Source of the DNA: Axinella damicornis
Lineage: Eukaryota; Porifera; Demospongiae; Axinellida; Axinellidae
Direction: 5' to 3'
Assembly: GCA_963931865.1 (NCBI GenBank)
Contig: OZ007508.1
Span: 5,412,166-5,476,165 of the forward strand
DNA: 64,000 bases
Part shown: positions 1 through 10,194 of the stretch, in pieces
How the letters are laid out: each line of letters begins with the position of its first letter
Position numbering within the stretch: the first letter of the stretch is position 1
Program-made: the position numbers and the translations under genes
Notes under the pieces: generated by a model
Database searches by the model: none
The model's input: only the letters and a program-made list of their open reading frames with translations
What the model was told of the DNA's origin: nothing

Positions 1-250
1 TGTAGGCCACTACGGCCGGTCCGACCATGGCCGTACCGGTTTTGACTTACAAAAAGCAAATAAATCTATCATGTGGGTATGCACGAAAGTGCGAGTGCTC
101 GAGCGAGACCAGTGCAGTCCGTAGTCTTATTCCCACCGGGACCTGCAATCCTCATACATCTGGAACTTGCAGTACAAAGCACGAAGATGCCACGAGAGCC
201 CATCCTGATAACGGAAAAATTAAATTTTTCCGCACTTCATGCAGAATGAT
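1..250. repeat. Truncated copy of a dispersed repeat
   Basis: The window opens inside a repeat. Bases 1-50 (GGCCGTACCGG type sequence) resemble, in reverse, the right end of the element at 18912-19540. Bases about 170-240 share a core with 9925-10003, 15352-15425 and 18975-19065: a 'GCACGAAG.TGCCAC.AGAGCCC' stretch and then an A/T-rich tract. No gene is recognised in it. The open frame across it has no family likeness and is probably chance. Confidence 0.55.
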
Positions 251-596
251 CAGTGCTATGCATGTAAATTTTGCTATTATAATATTCACCGGACCGGGTT
301 TTTTTGCTTCCTACGGCCCTGTCTACCAAAACATAGCCTCATGCCCAGACCCCACCCCTCTGGGGAAAGTGAGTCTTGTGACTTTGCACAGAAACCTCGA
401 TCTTCATATAATGAATGGAGTCACACAATTTTGTCAGGAATTTCAGACTGTCAATGAAATCGTAGAGAATTCAATTTTCTGTTTGTTAATTGTGAGAAGT
501 TGCAGAAAATAATTTCTCTTACTGATGTCCTGTAAGTAACTTATAGGTAATTGCTCTCGTGATTGAGTAAAAGAAGAATATTGTGTGGGGGCTTTA

Positions 597-935
597 ATAG
601 TCTGTCCTCTGGCATTCCGAGATGGGTACACCAAGGGAAGGCTTCGTCTGTCCTATATGTTAGTCTGTCCTCTGGCATCCCAAGAAGGGTACACCAGAGG
701 AAGGCTTCGTCTGTCCTACATGTAGTCTGTCCTCTGGCATTCCGAGATGGGTACACCAGGGGGAGGCTTGTCTGTCCTACATGTAGTCTGTCCTACATGT
801 AGTCTGTCCTCTGGTACTCTGAGAGAGGTTCCAGGGGAAGGCTGTCTGTCGTACTTGTAATCTGTCCTCTGGTATTCCAAGAGGGGTACCAGGGGAAGGC
901 TTGTCTGTCTTCATGTAGTCTGTCCTTCATGTAGG
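597..935. repeat. Degenerate tandem repeat, unit about 60 bp
   Basis: Five to six imperfect copies of a unit beginning 'AGTCTGTCCTCTGG' and containing 'GGGTACACCAGGGGAAGGC' follow each other, with shortened copies near 780-800 and 905-930. The array makes long open frames on both strands, which are artefacts. The matching place in gene B (about 27215) lacks the array, so it arose or inserted after the A/B duplication. Confidence 0.85.
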
Positions 936-1243
936 CATCCACACCCCACAGCACATCTCACAGCATGTACATTATATTATATTCTTCCAAACCTCAATTT
1001 TTATTCACTTATAAACTATAATTATGTTAGCCCACATCTCAAATGTATATTTTCTTCAATACCCTGTCTCGTAAGCCTCCCCAGGCTGGTTGCTTTTATG
1101 CAAGTGACATAAAATTTTGATTGATTGATTGATTATTTTAATACTGTAACAATTATCAGGTAGATATCATCAATCAGCAGGTATGTTGCGTGTGATTGAG
1201 CAAATAATTATTCGGAAATTGTGATTCCTCTTGTACCTGGAAG

Positions 1244-3050
1244 ATTCAACTTCATATCTCGATGCCTACTTTGGTGAAATTTCTGGTCCATATCACCTGG
1301 ACGGTGTCAGCTGTCGTGGATATGAGGCTACCCTGCTAGATTGTGGTCAACAATACACTATTGGTGTTCACAACTGTGCTCCTGGAAATGAGGCCGGTGT
1401 GAAGTGTGATGGTATGCAGTTCCCAGATCTGGACTTTGTTGCATTTACATTAAAATTTTATGCAAGGTTTTGTGACTAAAATGGTAAATCAATACGGCAG
1501 TAGGAATTAGACTACATGTTTAAATTTTTTCTTTGTAGCAACACTATGCAATCATGGTGATGTCCGTTTGGTTGGAGGGTCCACAGACCATGAAGGACGT
1601 GTGGAAGTGTGCATCAATGGATACTGGGGACACATCTGTTACCATGGATGGGTTACCACAAAGGCTATGATAGTGTGCAAACAGCTATTTGGAGAGAACA
1701 CCAGTAAGTCAACTGTGCTCATTGTCAACTCTTCCTGTCCCTCTATCAAGGTTTCATCTCCACGCTTACCTTCAGTTTCTCATGGTGCATTCAGTTGCAG
1801 TGCTGGGACAATCATGCTGTACAGTGTTTCCATTCTTTGCTAAACTTCAGTTTTTCTATTTCCACATTCAGTGGCTGTTGTGCCTAGCAGCTATTTCGGT
1901 GGTGGCACTGGAAGAATAATGTTGTACAGTATTACATGCGGTGGATCTCCATCACGACTAGTGGACTGCAGCTACAGCCTGGTGCAGGGCTACAACTCTG
2001 GAAGTTGCTATCTCTATCATGATGCAGGAATCAAATGCTATGGTGTGTACTTGCATGCATAATATTACCGTGGTCTCCCACTAATAACCACCCTCTCACC
2101 TTTTCGATTCCAAGGCTCATTTTGATCACCATTACAATAGCATAAGTACCACTGCACACACTCTATGATACTAGTTTGCTTTGCAGCTTATTGTAGTCCT
2201 GTGGTTCATTTCAGTTCCATCCTCCTGCACTGCTGGTAACATCACACTAATGGATGGGAGGAGTGGGATGGAGGGGAGGGTGGAGATGTGCAGAGGTGGG
2301 GTGTGGGGAGCAGTTTATGACTATGGTGGATGGAATTTCAATGATGCACAGGTCACATGCCATCAACTGGGACACCCTTCTAATTGTGAGTTAGCGAGTA
2401 CTGCTCATTCTTTGTGAAATTTAGATTCAGAAACAAGTATGCTAGACTTCATTAAACCTTTCATCCAGGGGCCATCCCTCTGACTCAATCCTTCTTTGGT
2501 CGTGGAAATGCGCCCATCTTGACCAGCTATGTCAGGTGCAATGGATATGAGATTTCAGTGGAAGAATGTTCACTTCAGCAAGTGTCACTAACATCATTTA
2601 GCTACCACAGAAGTCCAGTGGTCAGTGTTATTTGTCAGGGAAACACAACCCAGCCAGATTGTAACTCTGGAGACCTTCGTCTTGCTGGTGGAGAGAGGGA
2701 GAGCGAGGGCAGAGTGGAGATCTGTGTGGAGGGGTTCTGGGGGACTGTGTGTGACAGTGGTTGGGACCAAAGAGAGGCGCTTGTTGTGTGCAGGCAGAAT
2801 GGATATGCAGCAAGGGGTAAAGATACTTTCTACCATCTGTAAGTACACTTCAACTTCAAGCAGGTATGGTGTTTGTATTTTACCATAGGAGCAACACCTC
2901 TGAGTGGTGCCTACTTTGGAGAAGGCAGTGGTCCTGTTCTTAGTTCCATCAGTTGTACAGGAAGAGAGTCACACATTGCAGAGTGCAGTGTGGGTACTGT
3001 GGGGGCAGTCAACTGTCACCATGGAAGGGATGCGGCAGTGAGATGCCAAT
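1244..3050 (+). other. Gene A SRCR block (3.5 domains visible)
   Basis: Each SRCR domain is split over two exons, an N-half with the 'G.VRLVGG...GRVEVC.NG.WG' pattern and a C-half with 'DAG(I/V)KC'. Exon 2469-2816 is the exception: it fuses the C-half of one domain with the N-half of the next and has no intron at that boundary. The domain spread over 2215-2385 and the start of 2469-2816 reads 'WGAVYD' where the family has 'WGTVCD', and it also lacks the seventh family cysteine. Exons are 162-171 bp and symmetric (1-1), so any could be skipped without a frame change. Confidence 0.88.
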
Positions 3051-6000
3051 GTGAGATGTCTGTCCTCTAAGTCAGATGTCAATGTGAGAAAGTGTATGCT
3101 GTTCTCTACGTTCGCTCTTGATACCAATTTCCATTCAGCTATGTAATTGTACCAAGTACAGTGTAGCAATCTTTCTTCTCATGTAGCTCCTCCCTACCAT
3201 CACGTCAGAGTGACACCAGATCCCCCAGTTGGGCCACTCCCTATTGGCTCCTCTGTGACACTTCAATGCAGCGTCAACCCACCGCCACCAGAGGGAGTGA
3301 CCTACTCCTGGAGTACATCCATCCCATCCACCTATCTAGTTAATAGTTACCAACCCAACTTGACCATCACCATCCCGGCAAAACATCCAAGCAAGGGACA
3401 CTACTACTGCACTGTGTTAAATGGAAGCACAGAAATTGGAGTAGGAAGCACCACCATTGATGTAAAAGGTAAGTTGGAAGTTCACATTTTGCCACAGAGT
3501 TAGTAGCAGGACTGGTTCTACTTGCAGCCAATAGTGCACACCACATAGCTGAATGATCAGTGATTTTTAATCATGTAAATCACTGATCATTCAGCTATGC
3601 ATGTACTCTCCCAAAACCCCACTCACAGTCGCACTCACACTCCATAGTTAATGATAACTATGCACACTGCAGTACCTGCTCTCTGTTACTCTGTTGTTTC
3701 GCTCCCTGTCTCTTGGAAATCTCTATCTAGATTTGCTTTATGCTGTTGGTACAAGTAGAGTGCAGCTCACGCCACCTCAGAACATAACACTGCAAGTAAG
3801 GATCACAGACAATGACGTTCGATACTACTTCCGAGCTCTGACGTGGTACCACAATGGCTATAAACTGGCTCCCAGTGGAAGGATATCTCTGAGCAATGAC
3901 AACACTACTCTGACAGTGGTCAATAGCACACTGGCTGATGGTGGTCTCTATGAGGTGAGGTTTGATGGACTTCTGATTCACCCGTACAGCAGGACTTGTG
4001 AGGAAGCAGTGCTGGATCTGCTGAGACACTACCCAGTGTTGAAGCCAGCTGTGTTTCATGTGGGCGCTACCTCCACTGGTGAGCATGCATGTCTAGTTTA
4101 ATCACCTACAAACGGCATGAGACATTCATCTTGTGATCAGTACTGCTTGTTATGTAAATTCCAGTTGGGACTTAGGTTCTGCACCCACAGAAAAAGTAGG
4201 GCAAGGGGAGGTGGGTCGTTTCGCCGAGGTAATAATTATGCTTGTTTCTGGGCTTGGCCTTGAAAAGCCCTTGGTTGGAGCCGGGTGCATGGGCCATTTC
4301 TCTCCTAATTTGCACAAATCGCCTTGTAGACCTTCATTTCTTACAGTGAAGCTTTTTTCCCAGTCTAGACGGGGGATGGTCGGCCGAGAACCATGACTAT
4401 TGGATGCCCCTTGATGGGTGGGTGTGGTTAGAGTTGCAAACGTATAGAGGATTGCTGCATGGGCATGTTTGTGATACTTGGGGGCTGAAACCAGAAATAT
4501 GGTACGTTATAGTATCCATATATTATAGGCTAATGGGTTAACTATAGCTGTGAGATTAGAGGTATTATATAGTGGATGGGAATCAAAGAAATTTAACCCA
4601 TATGCCACAAATTATACTCATACCTGCAGCTCCTAGCAACACAGTGGGAACTCAGATCAATTTTCAAAGACGTCTAGCAGTACTTCCTTTTACAACCACG
4701 CAGAACCTGACTCTAAGTATTACCGGCAAAACTCACCCTGGAGTTGATGACACGATTCTTTCCACTTGGTACCACAATGGCAACAGCCGTCCGCTAGGCT
4801 CCAAGCTGGAACCACTGAAGAGGCCGTTGCTGAACATCTCTCAGTCACTCATCCTTGAGAACTCCAGCATCCGTGATGCAGGCATATACGAAGTCCTTCT
4901 CGCAATTGATCCGCGTACACACTTCATCTCTCATCTTGGATGCCATTATAACTACTATTATTTTGTTGCCGGTACAGTTGGAGTGGATGATGCTGTTCTT
5001 GCCAGAACAAAGCTAGAGCTCAAATACTATGGTATGTTATAATTATGCCATTAGGCGGCATAGCAACAAACATTACTCTCAATAAAATTGACTCTCAGTT
5101 TCTCCTCTTTGTTGCAGAGCACCCCTTGTTCACTCTACAGTTACACGGTGCAAATCAGAACACCTCTGTAGTCTGTTCTGCCACTGGGGGCTATCCTCCA
5201 ATCACAAACATCTCTCTCCTGAAGAACGGCAATGTTGTCGCCTCCACTGCCAGTGAATCCAGGCTGCAAGTCAACACAGCAAACGTAGCCAGTAACCACT
5301 TTGGACTGTACATCTGCCTTGTCAACCTTTCAGGTGTAGCAATACAGCAAAGTGTGGTACTGAAAGAAAGAGGTATAGTTACAGTACTAAAGCATGCCTA
5401 TTGTTGCTATATACATATATCCCAGCAGTATTTGTGTTATATTCATAATTAAGCTAATGTTGTGCAGGATGTGTGATCTACTACTGCATGGTGTCTTTTT
5501 TTCAGGAGAACTGCAAATACAACTTGACATGAGCAGTGACTCCTGTATCAGGTGGACTGTAAGTGCCATATACTAAGGGATAGGAGAAAGGGATAACTTT
5601 GGGTCGGAATCGAAAACTCTGTCAACTCAATAATCACTGTAACTTGTTCTGAATTATGTAATGTGGACTTGGAAAGTCACTTGTGTGTCATCAAATTGTG
5701 CCACGGTTTTAAAACTCAGTGCTTAAAGTTCTCTTATCACATAATACGTGAGTACTATTTGTCTACCTACTTTGTCTGAGGTTGGTACTCCTGGATGTAT
5801 CATGTTAATCAGCTTTTGCTGGTAGCTTGCTCATTGCCTGTTCATTGTCATGTCTGTCTTGAGTATGAAGCATCTATACTATGCTCAGATGCGTGGGGGC
5901 ATCTTTTGCTGATTGAACTGCTGGTCAGCTTATGTACACTGCACTGATGAGGCCCAAAGAGTTGTAGGCTAAACTCAGTAAACTGCTCTCTGCATGAGCA

Positions 6001-7364
6001 CTGCAGGGAGGCTAGAGCTTAGTTCTCTCTCTAGATACCATATACTAGCCTCGTTCCCAGGCCGTCTGCCGCTTCGTTTTTAGTCGCATACATGACCTTT
6101 GAACCCCCGTCAGATAAGCTGGCAGCTTATCTGACGGGGGTTCAAAGGTCACGTATGCGATTCGAAGCGGCAGACGGCCTGGGAACGAGGCTAACCATAT
6201 ACCACACTTATTTTCACAAACCAACCTTTGACCTCATTTTGCAGGAATCAGAGCTACACAACAACACCCAGTCACTGAAGGAGAGCCTCTCTGCAGTAGT
6301 GCATGACCAGTGTTCCTGCAACTTCACCTCTACCAACCTGGAGGACTCCCAACTGACATGCTCAGATGACGGCATTGGGGTTATCCTTACGACCACAGTG
6401 GTCTATTCTAGTGACAGCGGTGACATTACTGCCTCTGACATGATCAATGCTCTCAAAAGCTGGGCTGCCATAAATAGTGATGCATCTCTTGGGATTGGTG
6501 GAGTCACGGCAACTGTCAGTCAAGTCTGCAGCCCTTCATGTGAAACTCCCAGCCCTAGCAATTCAGGAGTGGTTGCTGCTGGATCTTTCATTGGAGGCTT
6601 TATTTTGGGGATGATTTTGCTTGCTGTTCCTGTCATTATTGTGTGGTAAGTTAGACTAGACTACTAGCTGCATATTACTTCATTTATATTTTCGCAGCTT
6701 AATTTGCATGTAGCGAGCATATTGGTTGTAGTTACCTACTGTTGAAATTAGCTATGCAAGGGCGTAAGATGATGTTTTGTAGTAGGGGGGCTGATGTGAC
6801 CAACAGATAGATGGGTGGGCGAAGCCCGTCCTACCGTACCTTGGGGGGTCTGGGGGCTTGCCCCCTGAGGATTTTGATACTAATTTTGGTGCATTCTGAG
6901 TCCGTCTCCACTGCATTGTACTGAGGTTGATTTTGTGAGATTATAATGGCAAATGGTACAATTAAATTGCTATCGTCTTGCTACCGTGTCTCGACAACTG
7001 GCTTAGTACGTGCTCACAGTCAGCGACGCTTCCTGTGATGAGTCCTGGTCAGTTCTGTACAACAAAAAGTGGTACACCAGATACCAGTGACTTGACGAGC
7101 TTAGCTTCTCTCTTGGCGATTGATACGTGGCATAGCTAACTTAGCTATGCCGTATCAATCGCCAAGATAGAAGCAGTGTGTAGGCAGATACACGAGATAG
7201 AAGCAGTGTGTATAGCTACTAAATGTTACCTCACCTAGTACAGTCTGTGATACTGGGAGTAGTGCCTCCGTGCCATGCCACATACAATAGTCAACTGCGT
7301 AGCACTATAGTAGTACTACACGTGGCTTGTATTGCTTCAGTTTTCTGGGGGGGGGGGGCTCCAG

Positions 7365-7410
<46 letters not shown>

Positions 7411-8146
7411 TCTTACGCCAGTGCTATGTAGAGTGTAACATGGAACAGCATATATTGGCATGTGAGTAGGAACGGAATATTCCTATAGACAATTATTCAT
7501 CCGGCCAGCTATCACTGTATATTGTGGATGGAAAAGTGAAAGTCATGCCTAGCCGAGCCGGCCAGTAACAACATGCAAACATAATGTTTGCATGTTGTTA
7601 CTGGCCGGCTCGGCTAGGCATGACTTTCACTTTTCCAACCACAATATACAGTGATAGCTGGCCGGATGAATAATTGTCTATAGGAATATTCCGTTCCTAC
7701 TCACATGCCAATATATGCTGTTCCATGTTACACTCTACATAGCACTGGCGTAAGAACCATATTATGGCTAGTTGTAAGTGTAGCCGGTATGGCTAGTATT
7801 GGGGGAGGCTAGCCTCATTCCCAGGCCTGCACCATTTTCGGTTCTTTCATGCGTGCAACCAAAGATGGTGGGAACGAGGCTAGGGGGAGGTTTCATGAGT
7901 GAATCACTCTGTCATGCTAATTGCCTGGTTTGGTGCTAGCCATGTGGATGTTATTATGTTTCATGTAGTGCTGTAGCTCTGAGAAGGAGGAAGGTGTCCA
8001 GTGATATCCAGCTGAGAAAGAATGAAGCTGCAGCACCAGAGAAAGTTCGCTATTCTACGGGAGCCAGTGTTGTGCGACTTGGACAGAACCTTGCCTATGA
8101 GGCAGTGGAATACCCGGATGAAGCCATTTACGAATGTCCAAAGTAG
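1244..8146 (+). CDS. Gene A: SRCR-Ig transmembrane receptor, 5' partial
   Basis: Thirteen exons join in frame into 1033 codons plus a stop: 1244-1411, 1539-1703, 1872-2042, 2215-2385, 2469-2816, 2889-3050, 3187-3468, 3731-4078, 4630-5031, 5118-5372, 5506-5558, 6245-6645, 7969-8146. Junctions are GT-AG. All are phase 1 except the last two introns (phase 0 and phase 2). The order is SRCR C-half, three SRCR domains, four Ig-like domains, a juxtamembrane module, a membrane helix and a cytoplasmic tail. The first visible exon is the second half of an SRCR domain, so the matching N-half and the signal peptide lie upstream of the window. No exon is broken. It is collinear with gene B, including introns, from about 515 to 8430. 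A role as a cell-surface ligand-binding receptor follows from the domains; the ligand is unknown. Confidence 0.88.
3544..3599. repeat. Short hairpin in gene A intron
   Basis: About 25 bp on each side of an A/T loop are inverted ('CATAGCTGAATGATCAGTG' against its complement). The corresponding gene B intron (30645-30793) lacks it, so it is a recent small insertion or arm duplication. Confidence 0.8.
4100..4550. repeat. Insertion in gene A intron absent from gene B
   Basis: The intron between Ig2 and Ig3 is about 440 bp longer in A than in B, where 31142-31248 joins the flanks directly. Its left part (4107-4190, 'ACGGCATGAGAC.TTCATC' and 'TTGGGACTTAGG') recurs at 20385-20465. The ends were not resolved. 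It holds no coding sequence that I recognise. Confidence 0.6.
6046..6193. mobile_element. Palindromic MITE, TAGCCTCGTTCCC family
   Basis: This is a near-perfect inverted repeat of 148 bp. It begins TAGCCTCGTTCCCAGGCC and ends with the complement, with the centre near 6122. It lies in the intron before the juxtamembrane exon. The orthologous element is at 32639-32786 in gene B, so the insertion predates the A/B duplication; gene D lacks it. A TA target site fits the Tc1/mariner class, which is an inference. Confidence 0.85.
7111..7167. repeat. Hairpin in gene A intron
   Basis: An inverted repeat with arms of about 26 bp ('TCTTGGCGATTGATACG' and its complement) surrounds a short loop, with 'GTGGCATAGCTAA' near the centre. 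It has no counterpart in gene B and no coding content. Confidence 0.8.
7347..7407. repeat. G/C homopolymer tract
   Basis: A run of about 12 G is followed by 'CTCCAG' and about 43 C, directly next to a large palindrome. The tract's true length is uncertain in any assembly. It gives a false polyproline reading frame. Confidence 0.9.
7408..7758. repeat. 351-bp near-perfect palindrome
   Basis: The left arm starts GGTTCTTACGCCAGTGCTAT and the right arm ends with its exact complement. The centre lies near 7583, at 'GCAAACATAATGTTTGC', with only scattered mismatches. Gene B has one arm only at the same place (33341-33486). No coding capacity was seen. In a pre-mRNA it would fold into a stem of about 170 bp. 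Confidence 0.9.
7810..7882. mobile_element. Small MITE, TAGCCTCRTTCCC family
   Basis: The ends are TAGCCTCATTCCCAGGCC and GGTGGGAACGAGGCTA, with a short interior. The orthologous copy in gene B is 33531-33603. It belongs to the family described at 6046-6193. Confidence 0.75.
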
Positions 8147-8848
8147 AACTGTGGGGGAAGATAACATGCACTGGATTGTACATGCATTTTTGATTCGTAG
8201 ATTGTTGGTTTATGTACATTACTTGACTGACATTTAGCTTGATAACCTGTATTTGCACTTTGTAGTGAGGTTTTGAGACTAGCTCCACTTAAGCTGCTTA
8301 AGCAAATTACTTGGATAACCTGCATGACTGTGCTCTGTACTTTATAGTAAGGTTTGAGATGCAATTTTTATTATTTGAATTTGTTTTTACCTGTTTTCTG
8401 TGAGCTAACCAGCCACTTGTGAATTTCAATTCCCAATGGAAGGTTCCTTGTTTCCTATATAGATGAGAGGTAATAACAAGGGTACCCCACTGGTGATTCC
8501 GGATGTATTTAAATGAGTCTGTAATAGCCTCGTTCCTAGACCGCCAGTATTTCATCGCTTCAATTCTTTGAAGAATTGCAGGAATATTCCTTTTGAGGCA
8601 AATGACGTAAATCTTTCCCTGGAGAAGGTTACACTGTGTACATACTTTGGGGCATTTTACGTTCAATGAAAGCACGTAATTCTATCCCATGAGTAATCCA
8701 AGGTGAAAATGATGTAATTCATTCCCATGAATACCCATGGGAATGGTAACGTAATTCTTTCCCATGAGTGACCCATGGAAATTCAATTTGTCATGAATTA
8801 CGTCCTTTTGTAAGTGACCGAACGAGGGGGAAGTACAGTCATAGATAA

Positions 8849-9254
8849 TAGACCTTATTCCGCAAAAATGAAATTCCAGGTTTCCGTTGCTATGACAACA
8901 ACAACCCCTTGTACCCATTGGTCACCATGCAGATAGGCTACATCCTAGATTTGAAGTAAATAGGATGTATAGTGTCCGAATTACAGCCTCTTGAACTTCA
9001 GAATTTCCCCATTGAAGCCCATACAAATGTAAGAATTTTTCTACTGGAGGCGCCTCCAGTAGAAAAATTTCAGATTATGTATGGGCTTCAATGGGAAAAT
9101 CTTGAATTTTGGGAGGCCATAACTTGGACACTATACATCCTATTAACTTCGAATCTGGGATGCAGCCTATCGGCATGGTGACCAATGGGTACAAGGGGTT
9201 GTTGTTGTCATAGCAACGGAAACCTGGAATTTCATTTTTGCGGAATAAGGTCTA
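8849..9254. mobile_element. Foldback MITE of about 400 bp
   Basis: The arms are about 200 bp. The left begins TAGACCTTATTCCGCAAAAA and the right ends with its complement. The centre at about 9055 is the perfect palindrome CTGGAGGCGCCTCCAG. Arms differ by scattered substitutions and small gaps. No transposase frame is present. Confidence 0.85.
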
Positions 9255-9444
9255 TAGACCATTATTATTCTATGGTACAGTGCAACAGAGCAAGAGAGCA
9301 AAACCTTTGAAATGTCTCAGATTTAACAATAAAGCCATCCTGTATGTTATTTAGGCATGAACTGTTAGCTGAATGAACAGAACACTGCTTGCATAGGGGG
9401 TTCCAGCTTCTCTGCATACCTGCCATACTTAAGAAACGCCACTG

Positions 9445-9471
9445 TGACGTCGCAGATTTTTTGTGACGTCA
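9445..9471. promoter_or_regulatory. Paired CRE-like sites
   Basis: TGACGTCG (9445-9452) and TGACGTCA (9464-9471) lie 19 bp apart. TGACGTCA is the established CREB/ATF palindrome. With no recognised gene nearby this may be part of a repeat, so function is uncertain. Confidence 0.3.
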
Positions 9472-9805
9472 CAGACTACCGAGAAGCGCTCTCCGACTTC
9501 CAGGAAGCTCTTATTGCCAGCAGAAGTTCTTGAATCACAACTACGACCAGCCTCGAAGCCATTTTCAAGCTAAATGTAAGTGCCGTGGCTGTACTTACTT
9601 TTCTCCCGCACTCCCCAATTCCTATCTGCCTGTCTCTGTATAGCTAACTCCCTCTTTTGTTTCCCTGTATTGCATATGGATTATGGAGTTCCTCTATCTA
9701 AGTCTTGGAGTTCCTCTATCTAAATTCTACATTTTTTAATGGGATGGGACTGAGCCTGGTTAATGGCATTCTCCTGGTTTCTTAGCTTTTTCGAGAGGTT
9801 GAATA

Positions 9806-10194
9806 CAGGGGTGGAGACAGCTACCAAAAAGTGGGGGGGGGGGGGGGGGGGGGGCTAATAGCACAATTGCACGCTGCCGTAGGCAGTGCATAGAGGCGGG
9901 TAGTGCTGATCAGTCCGTGCGAAGCGCGGAAATTTTTTTCGCCTTCATATTTCAGTTATCAGGATGGGCTCTCGGGGCACCTTCGTGCTTTGTACTGCGA
10001 GTTAGAGACGCCAGCCCCCAAGAAACGAGGTGACATAGCTATAAGTTAGTGCTAGATTTCGTGGGATAGTACCGTCCAGTCCGTAGTTTTGGGGGGGCTC
10101 AGCCCCCCTGCTTTTGAAAGTGGGGGGGGGGGGGGGGGGGGGGGGCTCAAGCCCCCCCTGCCCCCCCCCCCTCCCCCCTATATCTCCGCCCCTG
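9806..10194. mobile_element. MITE with CAGGGGYGGAGA ends, TSD GAATA
   Basis: The left end is CAGGGGTGGAGACAG and the right end CTCCGCCCCTG. Both are flanked by GAATA (9801-9805 and 10195-10199). The empty site is visible at 19715-19735, where the same host repeat runs on without the insertion. The interior includes two G tracts and the dispersed core (9925-10003). It has no transposase. A 5-bp duplication with CAG-type ends would fit a hAT5-like element, which is an inference. Confidence 0.85.

Larger units (their letters stand above)
3187..5372 (+). other. Gene A Ig-like block (four domains)
   Basis: Four exons each carry one Ig-like unit. Ig1 (3187-3468) has the normal pattern, LQCSVNPP, then YSW, then GHYYC. 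Ig2 (3731-4078) and Ig3 (4630-5031) keep the 'WYHNG' strand and the 'D.G.YEV' turn but have valine where the second disulfide cysteine belongs, and no cysteine on strand B. Ig4 (5118-5372) again has a cysteine pair ([11 protein letters not shown] and GLYICLV) but lacks the tryptophan. The N-terminal three-residue repeat NxS/T suggests several N-glycosylation sites. Confidence 0.82.
5506..8146 (+). other. Gene A juxtamembrane module, TM helix and tail
   Basis: Exon 5506-5558 encodes [18 protein letters not shown], then exon 6245-6645 a module with cysteines in 'CSCNF', 'LTCSDD' and 'VCSPSC'. A hydrophobic run '[18 protein letters not shown]' follows and ends at the intron. Exon 7969-8146 starts with the stop-transfer 'ALRRRK' and encodes a tail of about 55 residues ending [17 protein letters not shown]. 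Three tyrosines are spaced Y-x5-Y-x5-Y. The intervening 1.3-kb intron holds a hairpin, a G/C tract, a 351-bp palindrome and a small inverted-repeat element. Confidence 0.87.

Noticed and set aside
541..802. Open frames on both strands over the 60-bp tandem repeat
   Set aside because: Repeat units without stops give long frames on both strands; no gene features.
3727..4086. 119-codon frame antisense to Ig2, also in B (30790-31149) and D (60905-61285)
   Set aside because: It is the complement of a conserved coding exon and is kept only because the exon is; no splice, start or family evidence.
6092..6244. Frame leading into the juxtamembrane exon from a start at 6092
   Set aside because: It is the palindromic MITE read through; the acceptor at 6244 and the paralogue D show that the exon begins at 6245.
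7223..7438. Polyproline-containing frame, and a similar one at 55052-55264
   Set aside because: Both are translations of poly-C tracts inside introns.
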